28,947 nucleotides of DNA from JANPII01 sp031424915. Its GTDB lineage: Bacteria; Pseudomonadota; Alphaproteobacteria; Rickettsiales; Midichloriaceae. Location of the stretch: positions 1-28,947 of the forward strand of contig JANPII010000092.1 in assembly GCA_031424915.1 (NCBI GenBank), read 5' to 3'. Position numbers and translations under genes: made by a program. This document shows, piece by piece, positions 17,700-25,292 of the stretch; position 1 is the stretch's first letter; the number at the start of each line of letters is the position of its first letter. The notes below the pieces were generated by a model that saw only the letters and a program-made list of their open reading frames with translations, did not search any database and was not told the DNA's origin.

Positions 17700-17775
17700 G
17701 CCCAGATAGCTCAGTCGGTAGAGCAAAGGACTGAAAATCCTTGTGTCGGCGGTTCAATTCCGTCTCTGGGCACCA
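17700..17775 (+). tRNA. tRNA-Phe (anticodon GAA)
   Basis: The 76-nt cloverleaf has acceptor GCCCAGA (17700-17706) paired with TCTGGGC (17765-17771), D-arm GCTC/GAGC, and anticodon stem AAGGA/TCCTT around CTGAAAA with anticodon GAA. The T-arm is GGCGG TTCAATT CCGTC. Discriminator A and CCA are encoded. A TTTTT run follows three bases later. Confidence 0.97.
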
Positions 17776-17786
17776 TCTTTTTAAGT

Positions 17787-17896
17787 CTTATACCAACTCT
17801 CAGCTAAAACAGTACAAGGAGCGACGAGCGATGTGTAGTAAAATCTACCTGCGCGTGTAGCGACGCTGTAATCTTTTAGCTGAGAAATGGTATAAG
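17787..17896. repeat. 110-bp inverted-repeat element between tRNA-Phe and the kinase gene
   Basis: Two 23-nt arms (17787-17809 and 17874-17896) are complementary except for two adjacent positions; they start CTTATACC and end GGTATAAG. The 64-nt interior has its own small hairpin, GTAG (17835-17838) with CTAC (17845-17848) over a TAAAAT loop, and is more GC-rich than the arms. It encodes no credible protein. It sits where the tRNAs and the minus-strand kinase converge, so it could end transcription from both sides. Structure and size are those of a non-autonomous palindromic element. Confidence 0.75.
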
Positions 17897-17955
17897 GCAT
17901 TAAATTCAAACCTGGTGACAGCATAGCCCTTATCAATAAAAAGCTGGAAGAACAA

Positions 17956-20760
17956 TTACGCGGCATTATTGGGAACTACAGGTAGGGTTATAGCAAACTC
18001 AGTAAACTGACCTAACTCCGACTTACAGGTAATAGTGCCACGCATGCCACTGACTACAATTTTGCAAAAGGCCAATCCTAGGCCGGTTCCTCCCTTTTCT
18101 TTAGTATAATAAGGCTCAAAGATATGGGGAACGTCATCTGGGGAAATGCCTTTACCATTGTCTCGAATATATATGCTTTGACCCCCCGTACATATGCTTA
18201 TTTCAGCCTCTGGCCCTGCATATCTTATAGCGTTGCTGACTAGGTTTTGAATTACATGTTGGAATAACTTATAAGAGCCATGGAAGGTAAAATCTTGGCT
18301 TGGCATAATCATTACACGTTTGCGCTCCGTAACGGTAAGGTCATAGCTGCCAATAGCGCTACTGACAGTTTTGAGTGCTGAATATTCGCCATAATCCTGA
18401 GCTTGTTGCATACCAGACAGAGACATAAGTATAGTTTGTGCGGTTTTCATACCCTTATCGAGGACACTCTGTATATTGTCTTTAAAGTATTGAATAAGCT
18501 CATAATCATCCCGTGAGACTTGTAGTATTAAAAATTCATCTGGTGAGATGACTGGAGATATTATCTTGGCTCGATTAATAGCATCAACCAGCATACCTGT
18601 GCCATCATACGCAGCAGCCATTGGAGAGCGCACTTCATGGGCAATAGCCACACTCATTATCTTCATCCTGTTACTGTCAACTTCTTGATTGCGGCGCATA
18701 ATGAAAGCAATAATTATTACTAAGAGAGCATAAGCAAAAGCACTCATGTTGATTGCACCATGTAGAGTGCTGCTGGTAAGCGCATAAAAGAAAGTACCCA
18801 TCAAGGATCCTAAAGTCATGAGTATAACAAAACTACGAGCGTCGACAAAAACTGCTAATACGAAGCTAGCGATGATAGTATACAAACTAAGTGTGTCGCT
18901 ATTATGTACTAAAAGATTATAGGCGCCCAGCAAAGGAAAGCACCAGAGTAATACAATATGCCAAATTATTGGAAAATATTTAGCGCGAAAGTTGTGCTCC
19001 CAGGTATCACACATCAGTATTACAATGCAGCCTGTAGCACCTATGATTCTGATAATGATATCTACGTAATCGAGGGCGGTTCCTAGGGCTGGCTGTCTGC
19101 TATTAGATAGCAAAACTAGAAGTGGAAAAAGGCAATATAAGAGACCTAATATACCGAATTGATGGTATTGGGGGCGGCAAAGCTCTACTCCTTTATAGCT
19201 AAAACTAAGAGCATCTTTCCAATTCAAATGTTTGGTTTTACGCCATTTACTGGCCAGAATTGTGCCGTAAGTTGTAGGCTTGGGTGTATTCACTTGAAGC
19301 TGAGATACTTCAGTTAATGTGCCATTGGTTTTCTGCCAGTAATGCATGCCGAATAAGCCCATTGTGCTGCCTATTAAGCCTAGTAAAAGGCTCAAAGCAT
19401 CAAACCTTTGCTCTAGTGCAGCTCCTAACATAGTAAATAGAAAGGCTATTATCACCGAGACAACATACGAATGCGAATTTGTGCGAAAACCTAAAAAACC
19501 CGCAACCAAAGGAACGAATATCAGAGGATTATAAAAAGTTATCACTAGCCATATTATTTCAATCACTGAGGCTCCTGTTAGGGCTAAAGCTATTGATAAT
19601 CCTCCTACAGCAAATGTAGCAAGGCGTGCCGCAGCAAGTACTGCTTTTTCACTCATATTAGGATAAAATTGTTTTAGTATGTCATGAGAAACTGTGACAC
19701 CAGCAGTATTTAGCCATGAGTCAGCAGTAGACATAATAACGGCTAAGAAGCCGATTATCACTATACCCTTTGCTACATATGGGACATGATTATCTATTAA
19801 ATGCCAAAGAACGTTAGAGTGATCGATCGTATCCGTTATATGTGCCACTATTACTAAGCTACATACGCATAGCAGCAATACGATGGTTGTGTCTATAATT
19901 GCTACTATCCGTAGAGATTTCATTAGTTGTTGAGTATTGCTGGACATCAGAAATCTTTGAATATAAGGTCCACTGCTGCCATCCAGCAGGGCATATAACA
20001 TAAAGCCTGAGAAGATCCACAATTTGTCTCCCTCAAATCCTAGCTGCCATTTCTCTTGTGGTAACAGAGAGTACACATGGTCCCAACCGTTTAACTTATG
20101 TAGCAAAATAACAGCTAAGATGGGGAAAGCTATATAAAATATGCCAGCTTGTAACACATCAGTCATTACCACAGCGCGCGCCCCCCCCGTGACGGAGTAA
20201 AATATTAACACTCCTATACTGACTAGCACTCCGAGTTCTATTGATATGCCCAAAAAATAATGCATCAAGTGCCCAAGAGCTAGAGTTTGTGCAGCTACTG
20301 TGCCTATGGCATTTGCTATCGTAGCTATGGAGGTAATGAGCTGGCCTGTACTGCCATATAATCTTGCCATAATATCACTAAGAGTTAGGCAACCGTAGAA
20401 TTTTTCGATGTTACGCCCAAAGACAAACATAACGAATAGCCACTTAATAGGATTGAGTAGCACTGTTACCATAAATAGTACGCCTACCATTCCAATCTTT
20501 TCGATTGTGCCAATAGTTGAACCGGCACCAAGGTATGTGGCATATATGGTAGCAACCAGCGCGGCAGTAGAGAGCTTACGGTCCCCTAGCGCATAATCCT
20601 GAATGCTTTGCACTCCTTTCATTTTTTTTAGTCCAATAATTAAGCATAAGCCAATGTATGAGCAAATTAAAGCGGCATCAATTAGCGCTATATTTCCCAC
20701 CTTTGATGTGAAAAACGCGATTATTAGAGATATGAGTGAAGTGACAAAATCATTTGTCAT
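17956..20760 (-). CDS. Sodium:solute symporter-family sensor histidine kinase
   Basis: This 934-aa fusion protein begins with an SSS-family transporter domain (about residues 1-450), including VATIYATYLGAGSTIG and MSTADSWLN, both nearly identical to the GGDEF fusion at 10937. A second block of about six helices (about 520-690) contains YFPIIWHIVLLWCFPLLGAY; this reminded me of CqsS/LqsS-type sensors, but that is impression only. The kinase core has H708 in AHEVRSP, an N-box in NLVSNAIRYA, DNGKGIS and GGTGLGLAF. No receiver domain is present and no response regulator is adjacent. I chose ATG 20760 over a TTG 12 codons upstream. It carries a G8 run in the coding strand (20181-20188). Signal and partner are unknown. 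Confidence 0.9.
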   Translation of the reverse strand: MTNDFVTSLISLIIAFFTSKVGNIALIDAALICSYIGLCLIIGLKKMKGVQSIQDYALGDRKLSTAALVATIYATYLGAGSTIGTIEKIGMVGVLFMVTVLLNPIKWLFVMFVFGRNIEKFYGCLTLSDIMARLYGSTGQLITSIATIANAIGTVAAQTLALGHLMHYFLGISIELGVLVSIGVLIFYSVTGGARAVVMTDVLQAGIFYIAFPILAVILLHKLNGWDHVYSLLPQEKWQLGFEGDKLWIFSGFMLYALLDGSSGPYIQRFLMSSNTQQLMKSLRIVAIIDTTIVLLLCVCSLVIVAHITDTIDHSNVLWHLIDNHVPYVAKGIVIIGFLAVIMSTADSWLNTAGVTVSHDILKQFYPNMSEKAVLAAARLATFAVGGLSIALALTGASVIEIIWLVITFYNPLIFVPLVAGFLGFRTNSHSYVVSVIIAFLFTMLGAALEQRFDALSLLLGLIGSTMGLFGMHYWQKTNGTLTEVSQLQVNTPKPTTYGTILASKWRKTKHLNWKDALSFSYKGVELCRPQYHQFGILGLLYCLFPLLVLLSNSRQPALGTALDYVDIIIRIIGATGCIVILMCDTWEHNFRAKYFPIIWHIVLLWCFPLLGAYNLLVHNSDTLSLYTIIASFVLAVFVDARSFVILMTLGSLMGTFFYALTSSTLHGAINMSAFAYALLVIIIAFIMRRNQEVDSNRMKIMSVAIAHEVRSPMAAAYDGTGMLVDAINRAKIISPVISPDEFLILQVSRDDYELIQYFKDNIQSVLDKGMKTAQTILMSLSGMQQAQDYGEYSALKTVSSAIGSYDLTVTERKRVMIMPSQDFTFHGSYKLFQHVIQNLVSNAIRYAGPEAEISICTGGQSIYIRDNGKGISPDDVPHIFEPYYTKEKGGTGLGLAFCKIVVSGMRGTITCKSELGQFTEFAITLPVVPNNAA

Positions 20761-20797
20761 GATAAAACCACGCCAATAAATTTTATATTGTGGCAAT

Positions 20798-20824
20798 TTT
20801 ATACTCTTATTGCTGTATAGTCAA
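20798..20824 (-). promoter_or_regulatory. Possible promoter for the symporter-histidine kinase gene
   Basis: Read on the minus strand, TTGACT (20819-20824) is followed after 15 bases by TATAAA (20798-20803). The spacing is shorter than the usual 17. It lies about 38 bases before the kinase ATG in the divergent region shared with parC. Confidence 0.35.
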
Positions 20825-20946
20825 TAAAAATCCCCAAGCTTCATTTTAAATATATTTATTATACTAAAATAAGTAAGGGGTAAATTGTTTGTTGATATAG
20901 TTGCTATTATAAGTAGGCATAGAAACTAGCATAATGCTGTCAGCTC

Positions 20947-20955
20947 TGTTATAAT
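20947..20955 (+). promoter_or_regulatory. Possible extended -10 promoter for parC
   Basis: TGTTATAAT matches the extended -10 consensus TGnTATAAT and lies 32 bases before the parC ATG. No good -35 hexamer sits at the right distance, which is tolerated with an extended -10. The divergent gap 20761-20987 holds no gene. Confidence 0.4.
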
Positions 20956-20987
20956 CAATGCTCATTAAAGTATAAAACCAATCAACT

Positions 20988-23180
20988 ATGACTTCTAACA
21001 GCAGCCAAATTGAAGCCGTCGATTTTACAGTAGAATTGGAGAAACGTTATTTTGCCTATGCTCTTTCGACAATTACCTCACGCTCGTTACCAGACGTAAG
21101 AGATGGGCTTAAACCTGTCCATAGGCGTTTGCTTTATGCTATGTTGCAGCTAAAATTAGATCCTGATAAAGGCTTGAAGAAATGTGCACGTGTTGTGGGA
21201 GATGTAATTGGTAAATATCACCCTCATGGGGATGGGGCGGTATATGACGCATTGGTGCGTATGGCACAGACTTTTGCTATGCGCTATCCTATGATTGAGG
21301 GTCAGGGTAATTTTGGTTCCATTGATGGTGATGCGCAAGCAGCCATGCGTTATACAGAAGCACGCCTGACGCCCTATGCTATGTTACTACTTCGTAGTTT
21401 ATATGAGGATACCGTCAACTTCCGCGATAATTATGACGCCTCAGAAAATGAGCCTGTGGTATTACCTGCAGTAGTACCTAATATCTTGGCTAATGGTTGT
21501 GAAGGTATCGCTGTGGGTATGGCCACCTCCATTCCACCTCATAATTTGATTGAATTATGTAAAGCTACGCTATATCTAATTACTCATCCTACAGCCACTT
21601 CACGCGATATAATGAAATTTATTCCTGCTCCTGATTTTCCTACAGGTGGGGTTATCATACGTGATGATGCTGCAATGCAGCAAATATATGAGACAGGACG
21701 AGGAAGCTTTCGTCTTAGAGCAAGGTGGCATCGTGAGGAACTGACACATGGCCAGTATCAGTTGGTTATTACTGAAATACCGTATCAGACACAAAAGCGT
21801 GCCATTATAGAGAAAATGGCTGAACTTTATCATGAGAAGAAATTGCCTCTGCTTGATAACTTTCAGGATATGTCGGCTGAAGATATACGCATCATACTAA
21901 CTCCGCGCAATCGTATGGCGGATGCACAAACGCTAATGGAATCATTATTTAAGTTAACGACTTTAGAAGTAAAAGTGCATGTTAATATGAATGTGCTGGA
22001 TATGGGTAGTACGCCTAAGGTAATGAATTTAGTTGGGGTGCTTCAAGCATTTTTGGCACATAGACGCGAAGTGGAGACTCGAGCGCTCAATAATCGCTTA
22101 CGCAAGATAAATGAGCGATTGCAGATATTACAAGGGCTGCTTTTAGTATACCAACATCTGGATGAGGTAATTCGTATTTTGCGCCAAGAAGATGATGCAC
22201 GTAATATAATAATGGCGCGGTGGCAGCTTGATGAAATACAGGTCGAAGCTATACTGAATATGCGCTTGCGCTCTATTCGTAAGCTAGAAGAAACAGCACT
22301 AAAGCAAGAATATACCCAGCTGTTGGGCAAGCAACAAGAGCTGGAGGCATTGCTTGCAAGTGTTACGAAGCTTGATGCGCATATAGCCTCTGATATGAAA
22401 CAAATTATAAAGACTTTTTCTAGTGGCCCAGCGGCTGCACGACGCAGTGAAATTGTAGAAATAGCAAATATACCCGTTGTATCAATGGAAGAAATGATTG
22501 AGCCGGAGCCATTGACAATATTTTACTCAGAGCTAGGTTGGATCCGTGCCAGCTCTGGCCACCAGCTCGAGGCAGGACGCTATAAAGCCGGAGATGCAGA
22601 GAAGATGGCATTTATTGCGCATCATACTGATAAGATCCTATGTTGCTCTAATTATGGTAAAGTATATACCTTACTAGCGGACAAGATTAATCGTGGTAAG
22701 GGTTTTGGAGAACCACTGCGCTTGATGTTTGACCTACAAGTGGGGGAAGAAATTATTGCTCTATATCCTTACCAAACTCAGGATAAAATATTGTTTATTT
22801 CAAAGCGGGGTAAAGGTTTTGTAGTGCAAGCTAATGACCTTTTGTCTTATACAAAAAATGGAAAGCAAGTTATGAAATGTGCTGCAGGTGAAGCGGTTGC
22901 TTGTATAAGACTTGATGCAGATGCCATAGCGTTACTAGGGGAGAATCGTCGATTACTTATTATTGATAGCGAGACGATACCAATTATGAGTAGGGGGCAG
23001 GGAGTTACGTTGCAAAAGTACCGCTCGGGGGGATTGCTGGATGTGCGCATATTCAACAAAGCAGAGGGGTTGCGGTGGAAAGATGCAAAGGGAGCGGAAG
23101 CTAAGCTACCTAATCTCAAATTATGGTGTGGGAAGCGTGGTGATGAAGGAAGGGTGGTGCTTGACCGTATTTATGCTTAG
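20988..23180 (+). CDS. parC: DNA topoisomerase IV subunit A
   Basis: This 730-aa type IIA topoisomerase A subunit, with ParE, decatenates daughter chromosomes. The N-terminal winged-helix region shows LPDVRDGLKPVHRRLLYAM, KYHPHGDGAVYDALVRMAQ and the catalytic Tyr122 in AMRYTEARL. A tower and coiled-coil region (about 350-470) follows, with a short beta-pinwheel at the end. The length favours ParC over GyrA, which is usually above 850. The quinolone-determining segment reads HPHGDGAVYDA, with Gly where a Ser is common in enterobacterial GyrA and ParC and Asp where Asp or Glu is usual. It is divergent from the kinase gene; parE is not in the window. Confidence 0.93.
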   Translation: MTSNSSQIEAVDFTVELEKRYFAYALSTITSRSLPDVRDGLKPVHRRLLYAMLQLKLDPDKGLKKCARVVGDVIGKYHPHGDGAVYDALVRMAQTFAMRYPMIEGQGNFGSIDGDAQAAMRYTEARLTPYAMLLLRSLYEDTVNFRDNYDASENEPVVLPAVVPNILANGCEGIAVGMATSIPPHNLIELCKATLYLITHPTATSRDIMKFIPAPDFPTGGVIIRDDAAMQQIYETGRGSFRLRARWHREELTHGQYQLVITEIPYQTQKRAIIEKMAELYHEKKLPLLDNFQDMSAEDIRIILTPRNRMADAQTLMESLFKLTTLEVKVHVNMNVLDMGSTPKVMNLVGVLQAFLAHRREVETRALNNRLRKINERLQILQGLLLVYQHLDEVIRILRQEDDARNIIMARWQLDEIQVEAILNMRLRSIRKLEETALKQEYTQLLGKQQELEALLASVTKLDAHIASDMKQIIKTFSSGPAAARRSEIVEIANIPVVSMEEMIEPEPLTIFYSELGWIRASSGHQLEAGRYKAGDAEKMAFIAHHTDKILCCSNYGKVYTLLADKINRGKGFGEPLRLMFDLQVGEEIIALYPYQTQDKILFISKRGKGFVVQANDLLSYTKNGKQVMKCAAGEAVACIRLDADAIALLGENRRLLIIDSETIPIMSRGQGVTLQKYRSGGLLDVRIFNKAEGLRWKDAKGAEAKLPNLKLWCGKRGDEGRVVLDRIYA

Positions 23181-23227
23181 CTTGAGGATAGTGTAAGTAT
23201 TCAGGCGGAATTAATTTAAGGGTTTTA

Positions 23228-23335
23228 GCAAAGTGTTTATGACACGCGGATTGCGTGTGGCATACGCAAATAAGCGCGCCCCGCAAGCCCCCCCAAAGGG
23301 GCGAGCTGCAAGAGGCCTTGCATACAACACTTTGC
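23228..23335. repeat. 108-bp multi-hairpin palindromic element after parC
   Basis: Outer arms GCAAAGTGTT (23228-23237) and AACACTTTGC (23326-23335) are perfectly complementary. Inside are three successive hairpins: TTGCGT/ACGCAA (23251-23256, 23264-23269), CGCCCC/GGGGCG (23277-23282, 23298-23303) and TGCAAG/CTTGCA (23307-23312, 23317-23322). The fold is therefore cloverleaf-like and far more GC-rich than its surroundings. It lies between the convergent parC and effector-like genes. No credible gene is encoded in 23181-23397. Confidence 0.75.
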
Positions 23336-23397
23336 AGCGAAACTAGACAAAGTAGCACTCCTTAAGTTGAAGCTATTGAGCATTCACTCGTAACCTC

Positions 23398-24795
23398 TTA
23401 CTGGCTAATGCTTGTGGAGTAGTGCATGCCGCTTACTGCAATAGCTGAGATTATGATAGCCGGAACTAGTATGCACGATGCCAGAATACATTCTGGTGTC
23501 ATGATGCTTGTACTATATATAGCTGCAGAAAGAGGAGGGATAGAGCCAGTGTTTATTAATATTAAGTATGTTATATCACCGACAGCACCACCTAGGAATA
23601 GTCCAGCAAGGCCACTATTTATATAAGCTCCAATATATACATTATTGCTAATGCACTCAGTATTTTCCTTAATCTTTTTTTCTGAAATATAGGGATTGTG
23701 CTTTACATCCATAGTAGGGACATCATGCTTTATATCCTGTTGAACAGAAGGGTTAGCCTCTGCATTGCACTCTTCAAAATATAGTTTTAGAATTCCAAGC
23801 CTTAGTTTTAAGTGATATTCATCTTTTTCTTTTTGAGACTTTAATGAGCCATCCTGATTGTAATACTGTTCCATTCTCTTAGTCATATGCTGCATCAGAG
23901 CGCTAATACTAGCTTGGGTTGTTAGCTCATGCATTTTAACTTGGTTTTTCTGAAGAGGGATTGCCTCTTGAAATGCAGCATCAATAATTTTACGGTCAAC
24001 GCCCATAACAGCTTTAGCATAGTTGCGGGCATATACAGGGCAATTTATATCTGAAAAACTTGGAAGCTGTAAATCCTGATGATCTTCGTTTTCTTTACCG
24101 CTGAGTATTATACGCTGCTTATATTTTGATTCAGACATTTGGCACCAACCTTCTGAATCAAATCCATCAATACTAAGTAAGTTATCTTGGAGGATTTTAC
24201 CCTCTTGAACTTGCCCTAAGAGCAGGGATACATGTGTGCCACTCTGAGTGGGATGAGAATACATAATCGCCACATATTTTTTGCCCGGAAACTCGGAATT
24301 TAATACTGATTCAATATCAGCCTGACTGGCAGTGGTGTAATGAAAATCTGAGGCACCTTTTATTGCCTCATTCATTTTTAAAACCTGATCTAGTTTTGGT
24401 ATATAATACTTGGTGCTAGAGTTATGCCACAACGTAGGAACTTCAATAAAAGGCACTCTTTCTTCTATGGAAATTTGTTTGTCTTTAGGTAGGTTTGCCT
24501 GTGTTTCTAGAATTGCTTTAAGATAGCCAAAAGCTTCTGCATTTTGTGTTGCCATACTCTCTATAAGATGCAATGCCACATGCTTGCCTTCATTATATCT
24601 TCCCTTATATATCTGTTCAGAACCACGGTCCATAACTGTATATAATATGGTCTGGGCCATAGGCACAAGTTTAAAAAATTGCCTGCGTAAACTGGCAGAT
24701 GAGCCAAACACTTGGTTTATGTTTATAGGTTCACATTGCTGGGTAAATGCGCGTACCTGTTGCGTAAACTGGGACAACTGATCATCAGATAGCAT
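23398..24795 (-). CDS. Candidate YopJ/C55-like effector with C-terminal membrane segments
   Basis: I do not recognise the whole 465-aa protein. Residues 170-275 resemble the YopJ family of host-directed acetyltransferases/CE-clan peptidases: strand KYVAIM, then H188 in THVSLLLGQ, an acidic residue in LLSIDGFD (D210 or D213), and DLQLPSFSDINCPVYARNYAKAV with C252. His-to-Cys spacing is 64, against 63 in YopJ (H109-C172), and the AK pair after the Cys is shared. A helical charged region follows (about 280-375), then two or three hydrophobic segments (about 387-456), unusual for YopJ. There is no N-terminal signal peptide. The ATG at 24795 has GGAG six bases upstream, so the TTG at 24807 is less likely. 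It is downstream of a small membrane-protein gene and may be cotranscribed. Export route is unknown. Confidence 0.75.
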   Translation of the reverse strand: MLSDDQLSQFTQQVRAFTQQCEPININQVFGSSASLRRQFFKLVPMAQTILYTVMDRGSEQIYKGRYNEGKHVALHLIESMATQNAEAFGYLKAILETQANLPKDKQISIEERVPFIEVPTLWHNSSTKYYIPKLDQVLKMNEAIKGASDFHYTTASQADIESVLNSEFPGKKYVAIMYSHPTQSGTHVSLLLGQVQEGKILQDNLLSIDGFDSEGWCQMSESKYKQRIILSGKENEDHQDLQLPSFSDINCPVYARNYAKAVMGVDRKIIDAAFQEAIPLQKNQVKMHELTTQASISALMQHMTKRMEQYYNQDGSLKSQKEKDEYHLKLRLGILKLYFEECNAEANPSVQQDIKHDVPTMDVKHNPYISEKKIKENTECISNNVYIGAYINSGLAGLFLGGAVGDITYLILINTGSIPPLSAAIYSTSIMTPECILASCILVPAIIISAIAVSGMHYSTSISQ

Positions 24796-24803
24796 AAAAA
24801 TCT

Positions 24804-24861
24804 CCAAAATTTGGTATTATTCGGCGCTCAGGCTAAATTCCAAATTAATATTTGGTATTAT
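24804..24861. promoter_or_regulatory. Tandem CCAAA-N-TTTGG palindromes between the two accessory genes
   Basis: CCAAAATTTGG (24804-24814) and CCAAATTAATATTTGG (24840-24855) are two palindromes, each followed by TATTAT. The first overlaps the ribosome-binding region of the effector-like gene. Paired dyads 36 bases apart suggest a binding site for a dimeric regulator or an RNA structure, inferred from symmetry only. Confidence 0.4.
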
Positions 24862-24864
24862 ACA

Positions 24865-25128
24865 TTATATTGTTTGTTTCTGAAAATCTTTATTTATGCC
24901 TTTGTTTCTATTATCTCTATCACCTGCTGCTATAACGCTCATAAGGCAGCATACAATACCGCCCATCATTACTATTGAGCTTGCTAGCACTAAGTCTGAT
25001 TGCACTATAGCTAGGGGCAACCCAGTCATGCTAGTAGGCATCAATCCTGCTGCAAGTCCAGCTATAGAGGTTGCGGTAATCAGGCCTGAAATTACGCCGC
25101 AAGCTAATATGTCTTTATGTATTGTCAT
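24865..25128 (-). CDS. Small two-helix membrane protein, hypothetical
   Basis: This 87-aa protein starts with ATG preceded by a strong AAGGAAGG Shine-Dalgarno. Two long hydrophobic segments (about residues 8-31 and 44-68) are joined by a short turn, MPTSMTGLPL, and followed by a charged tail, DRDNRNKGINKDFQKQ. It is gene one of a pair with the effector-like gene, 69 bp upstream of it. The second helix, LVLASSIVMMGGIVCCLMSVIAAG, resembles in composition and spacing the last hydrophobic segment of that protein (ILASCILVPAIIISAIAVSG). That may be common ancestry or just hydrophobic bias. Function is unknown. The strong ribosome site and operon position argue that it is real. Confidence 0.65.
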   Translation of the reverse strand: MTIHKDILACGVISGLITATSIAGLAAGLMPTSMTGLPLAIVQSDLVLASSIVMMGGIVCCLMSVIAAGDRDNRNKGINKDFQKQTI

Positions 25129-25254
25129 GGTTTTCCTTCCTTGAATGGTGTCAATGCATCAACTGTTATACTTAGCGTTGGTTCTAGTGTCTTACCTCTA
25201 GAAATCCATACCACTTCTAAGTATTTTATATCTTATTTATATTAACGTTCATGC

Positions 25255-25283
25255 ATTATACTCTATTCTCATGTATAGAGCAA
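25255..25283 (-). promoter_or_regulatory. Predicted promoter for the accessory gene pair
   Basis: On the minus strand TTGCTC (25278-25283) and a perfect TATAAT (25255-25260) are separated by exactly 17 bases. Transcription would start near 25248, giving a leader of about 120 bases before the small membrane-protein ATG. The spacer contains a 6-bp hairpin (CTCTAT/ATAGAG). Confidence 0.5.
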
Positions 25284-25292
25284 GGAAGTAAA

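Noticed and set aside
17552..17734. 60-codon frame overlapping both tRNA genes
   Set aside because: It lies across two clear tRNA cloverleafs and is an artefact.
17781..17966. 61-codon minus-strand frame over the 110-bp inverted repeat
   Set aside because: Produced by the repeat and overlaps the kinase stop; no ribosome site.
23116..23358. 80-codon minus-strand frame over the 108-bp palindrome
   Set aside because: It overlaps the end of parC and the structured element; composition follows the palindrome, not a protein.
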